A stretch of DNA of 64,000 nucleotides from Anseranas semipalmata (taxonomy: Eukaryota; Chordata; Aves; Anseriformes; Anseranatidae): positions 7,429 through 71,428 of the forward strand of contig VXAA01002967.1 in the NCBI GenBank assembly GCA_013399115.1. The letters are read 5' to 3'. Below the pieces are notes generated by a model. The model was not told the origin of the DNA. It ran no database searches and worked only from the letters and a program-made list of their open reading frames with translations. Shown here piece by piece: positions 61,076 to 64,000 of the stretch; the stretch's first letter is position 1; each line of letters begins with the position of its first letter. Position numbers and translations under genes: made by a program.

Positions 61076-61610
61076 TAAAAATAAGAAGATTAAAAATATA
61101 AGAAATGTCTGGCTGGCCTGCAGCAATCATCTGTGCAGACCTGTCCTCTGTCTCATATAGTGGCAGTAGAAGATGCTATCTAGTGACAGTAAGCCAGCCT
61201 GGCCCCTGTCTGGGGCCCATTATCCCCATCTATCCCCAGCACCTACAGTCATTGGACTACAGGGGTTGGAGGGCACATCTCTGCCTGTTCCTTTTAGTAA
61301 CTGTTTATACACCCGTTTTCCACAAATTTGTGCCACATGGAAATTTGGGAGAGCTCCCTCAGTGCGACATGCTGCCACATGAGACATGTTTCATCCAGCG
61401 TCTTTCTTCCTTGCCACGCTCTGTACCTTGCTTTCCTCACATGCTCTGCCCCATGTAGAGGTGCGGTCAGAAATCCTCAGCACAGCCCAAGGGTTTTACA
61501 TGGAGAACTCAAAGAGAGTCCTGGGTTTAGGAAACTAAACAAGTAGTAATTAAAAATAAGTGGGCAGAAGCTGTACATTCCCTTGCCCCATCTGGAAATG
61601 TAGCGTTGGA
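61076..61610. other. Unannotated DNA
   Basis: Contains a 117-codon plus-strand open frame (61105-61458) without recognisable domains; no further feature seen. Confidence 0.45.
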
Positions 61611-61790
61611 TTTAATATGTCAATACTGACATTTTAATTAATCACTGTTTCTAAAATGCTTTGTGAATGAAAGCCTAACACAGTCAAAATTATTATTAAT
61701 AATACTTCTAGTAACATTTCAGTTTTTATTATTACATTATCATGCATTATATTATATAAGATTATTAGTAATAACAATAGCATCTCCCTT
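61611..61790. repeat. AT-rich block with possible SINE tail
   Basis: A perfect short inverted repeat ('atgtca' and 'tgacat' around 'atac', 61617-61632) is followed by 'aaaatgctttgtgaatgaaa' (61652-61671) and ATTATTATTAATAAT words. The middle part could be another decayed MIR-type tail, which often ends in ATT repeats. The similarity is weak. Confidence 0.3.
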
Positions 61791-62416
61791 AATATGGGAA
61801 AGGGTATCTTTAGTTCTTTCTAGAATAAAAATACCGATACTGCTTATTAAAGGTTTTCCCTATAATTTAGCCAATAGTCACTTTATAATTTTATCACTGA
61901 AATTAACCACATAGTCACAGGCTGGGACAGTCATAATTAACAACAACAACAGAAAAGAAATACAATGCGCTCCAGTAAATAGAAGCAGCCCTCCCTCCCC
62001 CCAAAATGGTGCAAAATACATAGGGGACCCTGTTGTCATAGTAACTGGCATTACAGCTTGCTTTCGATAATTAATGGAGGGCTTTGCTATTACAGTATTC
62101 TTGAAATTTCACTTTCCCCTGTGCTGCACTGCAGAATGCAGTATCATTTCCCCATTCATAAATATTTCATTACCACAGTCTGCTGTGTTTCATCATCACT
62201 GATAACACTCAGCCTAATCCACCCATTGCTGAATTCATGTAGCCCTGTCGGTAGAGCAACTTTCATTTCCTCCTTCTACTTCTGCAGTCTTCATTTTTCT
62301 TCCTCAGTGTTCACTGGCTGCAAAACTGTCATCGTAGGCTAAGTACAGAGACCTTTATTTTCTTACTCTGAAAAATAAACGTAGTGGTAAAACGTGAGCT
62401 CTGCCCAAGTAAATAA
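61791..62416. other. Unannotated DNA
   Basis: No gene or repeat recognised. The interval 62050-62340 has an even composition without low complexity. Confidence 0.45.
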
Positions 62417-62439
62417 CACACAGACACACAGACACACAA
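62417..62439. repeat. (CACACAGA)n short repeat
   Basis: Three CACA(CAGA) units over 23 bases. Confidence 0.8.
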
Positions 62440-64000
62440 TGTTTGTATCACAGATACCATTTGTGTGCAGCACCAGAGATATTTAGATCAGCAATGGGGA
62501 GAAAATTTGCAGTATGTTATTGCAGAAGGAAACTTGGAATCTGATTCAGCAAGATCTAAGGGTACCTCCAGACACACGCGTTGTTGCTCTGATGACAGCT
62601 ATAAGCAACAAAAGTGATACTGTCAGCCAGGGGATGGGTTGATGCATAATATATTTTGTAAGTAACATACGAGTAGAGAATACCCAAAGCCAGTGGCACA
62701 AACAGTTGCAGTAATACAGACGGCAAAGAGTGAAGAAATAGTTTTAATTTTTTTCCTTAGTATCAAAATTCTCAATCAAATTAACTCCAAGGTGATTACA
62801 TACATAGCTTCTACTGGTGCCTACACACAGAGCATTTGAGTTTCCTTGTTGAGCCTTGCTTGACATATCCTTGTTTTTTAATGTTTTTCTCTTTTTACTT
62901 TGCTATCCCTTTGAAACCAGCTGCTAGCCAAAGACTGAGAGACCTTAAAGAGTTAGTGCTGGCCTCTTTAATGTCAATTGCAAGATCTCTCTCCTGTAAC
63001 TCCATGATAGACTTGTCTTAGACTTCCTTTATAGAGAAGACCAAGGAGGCCAAAGGGAAGGAAAATGCCACATGTAACTTATTGGACAGAAAGTTGCACA
63101 TAGCCTGGTCTGTTCTGTAATAAGTTTCATAGATATGATGTAGTTTTCCTCTGGGAGGGGCTAAATTCTGGATGAGAAACCTTGGCACAAATGAGTGCTA
63201 ATGGATTCAACTACATGCATCGCTTGACAGGCACTATATACATGTATAAGGAAAATTTGTTCCATCTATTCTGCATGTAGCAGAAATACCTTGGTAAAAC
63301 ATTGCATAGCAGATGCAATAAATAGCAGTTATCTGCCTATGCCATACAATCTGCAAGACCTTCTAGGATGTCATTTATGTTGACACATTTAAAGAGAGAA
63401 GCTCTGAGAATCCATTTTCTTCCAAGCACCACAAAAAAAAAAAAAAAAAATCACATATTTTCAATTCAGACTCATTAGTTTCATGCAGCAAGAAGGAAAA
63501 ACTGGAAGTGGAGGGAGGGAATCATTAAGTATTATTTTGCCTCTTGCAAAAAAAAAAAAAAAAATCTGCTAATTCAAATTCTATTCCTTGCCAGGAATTG
63601 TAATAATCCTCTCTTGCATACAATAAGCTCCTGACTTTTAGCCAGGAAGGAATACACAGAACAGATCAATTCACAACAGAGTCCAGGGATGTTTTTCCTC
63701 TCTGCATGGGACATGACTGTGATGAACCATCTTCATTTTTAAGTGAGCTGCTGGGACCCTTTGTCCAAGTGTGTTGGGACAGTGAGCTTCATGGAGCCGA
63801 GCAACCACCAGTCAAAGCCAGAGTGTCCAGCATCAGTATCCAGTGGGGATGGTTGCAGTATTGGTTAAAGACAGGACAAAACCCCCAGACTGCCTGTCAG
63901 CTGCACTGCGATTCTTCAAGCCCATGTTAAGAGATCATTCCAGGAGTGGGGGTGTCCAAGCACACTTAGCATGGGACCAAGCTTTCGCTCATGTAATCCA
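62440..64000. other. Unannotated DNA with two poly-A tracts
   Basis: Poly-A runs of about 18 and 17 bases lie at 63433-63450 and 63548-63564, about 100 bases apart. No retroposon body recognised beside them. No gene seen up to the window edge. Confidence 0.5.

Noticed and set aside
62050..62340. Possible conserved noncoding element
   Set aside because: It has even composition and no low complexity, but without an alignment there is nothing in the sequence itself to support conservation.

Overview
This window looks like vertebrate nuclear DNA, most likely from a bird. The evidence is the repeat content. Recognisable mobile DNA is dominated by 5'-truncated CR1 LINEs that end in the avian-type 3' motif (variants of 'ttctgtgattctat'). 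There are also older CR1 relics of a type shared by birds, turtles and crocodilians, MIR-like SINE remnants, and long A/T homopolymers, while overall repeat density is low. There is no prokaryotic organisation: no operons, no ribosome-binding sites in front of long ORFs, and no ORF above 183 codons. A turtle or crocodilian source is not strictly excluded. Two single undetermined bases (37298, 57885) sit next to low-complexity sequence.

I could not identify any protein-coding exon, tRNA, rRNA or other RNA gene. The open reading frames are short, unrecognised and scattered on both strands, as expected by chance; the only ones with recognisable protein similarity are decayed CR1 reverse-transcriptase fragments. 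The window is best read as intergenic DNA or the inside of a large intron.

Layout. 1-15 kb: mostly unannotatable single-copy DNA with a MIR-like relic (~0.8 kb), one copy of a two-copy dispersed repeat (~4.0 kb; partner at ~22.3 kb), small tandem duplications (9.6 and 11.4 kb), an inverted low-complexity pair (10.2 kb) and a possible endogenous-retroviral LTR end with a primer-binding-site-like motif (~14.2 kb). 15-31 kb: old CR1 relics (15.9 and 25.1 kb) and a nested pair in which a plus-strand CR1 (26.95-28.03 kb) splits an older minus-strand CR1. 32.7-33.9 kb: a probable degenerate tandem array. 41.4-44.9 kb: a minus-strand CR1, then a degenerate array with units of roughly 85-180 bp that is itself interrupted by another CR1. 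48-59 kb: GC- and CpG-enriched patches (48.8, 56.1 and 57.2-58.95 kb) with two CR1 relics of one old lineage in opposite orientation (50.1-50.5 and 55.0-55.6 kb). 59-64 kb: a well-supported MIR-like SINE (60.9 kb) and AT-rich sequence.

No genes work together here. The readable content is transposon history, local duplication and possible regulatory DNA in the CpG-rich distal part. I found no convincing undescribed biological system. The most distinctive structures are the interrupted degenerate array at 42.5-44.9 kb, the nested CR1s at 26.7-28.2 kb, the possible LTR/PBS junction at 14.2 kb and the CpG-rich block at 57.2-58.95 kb.
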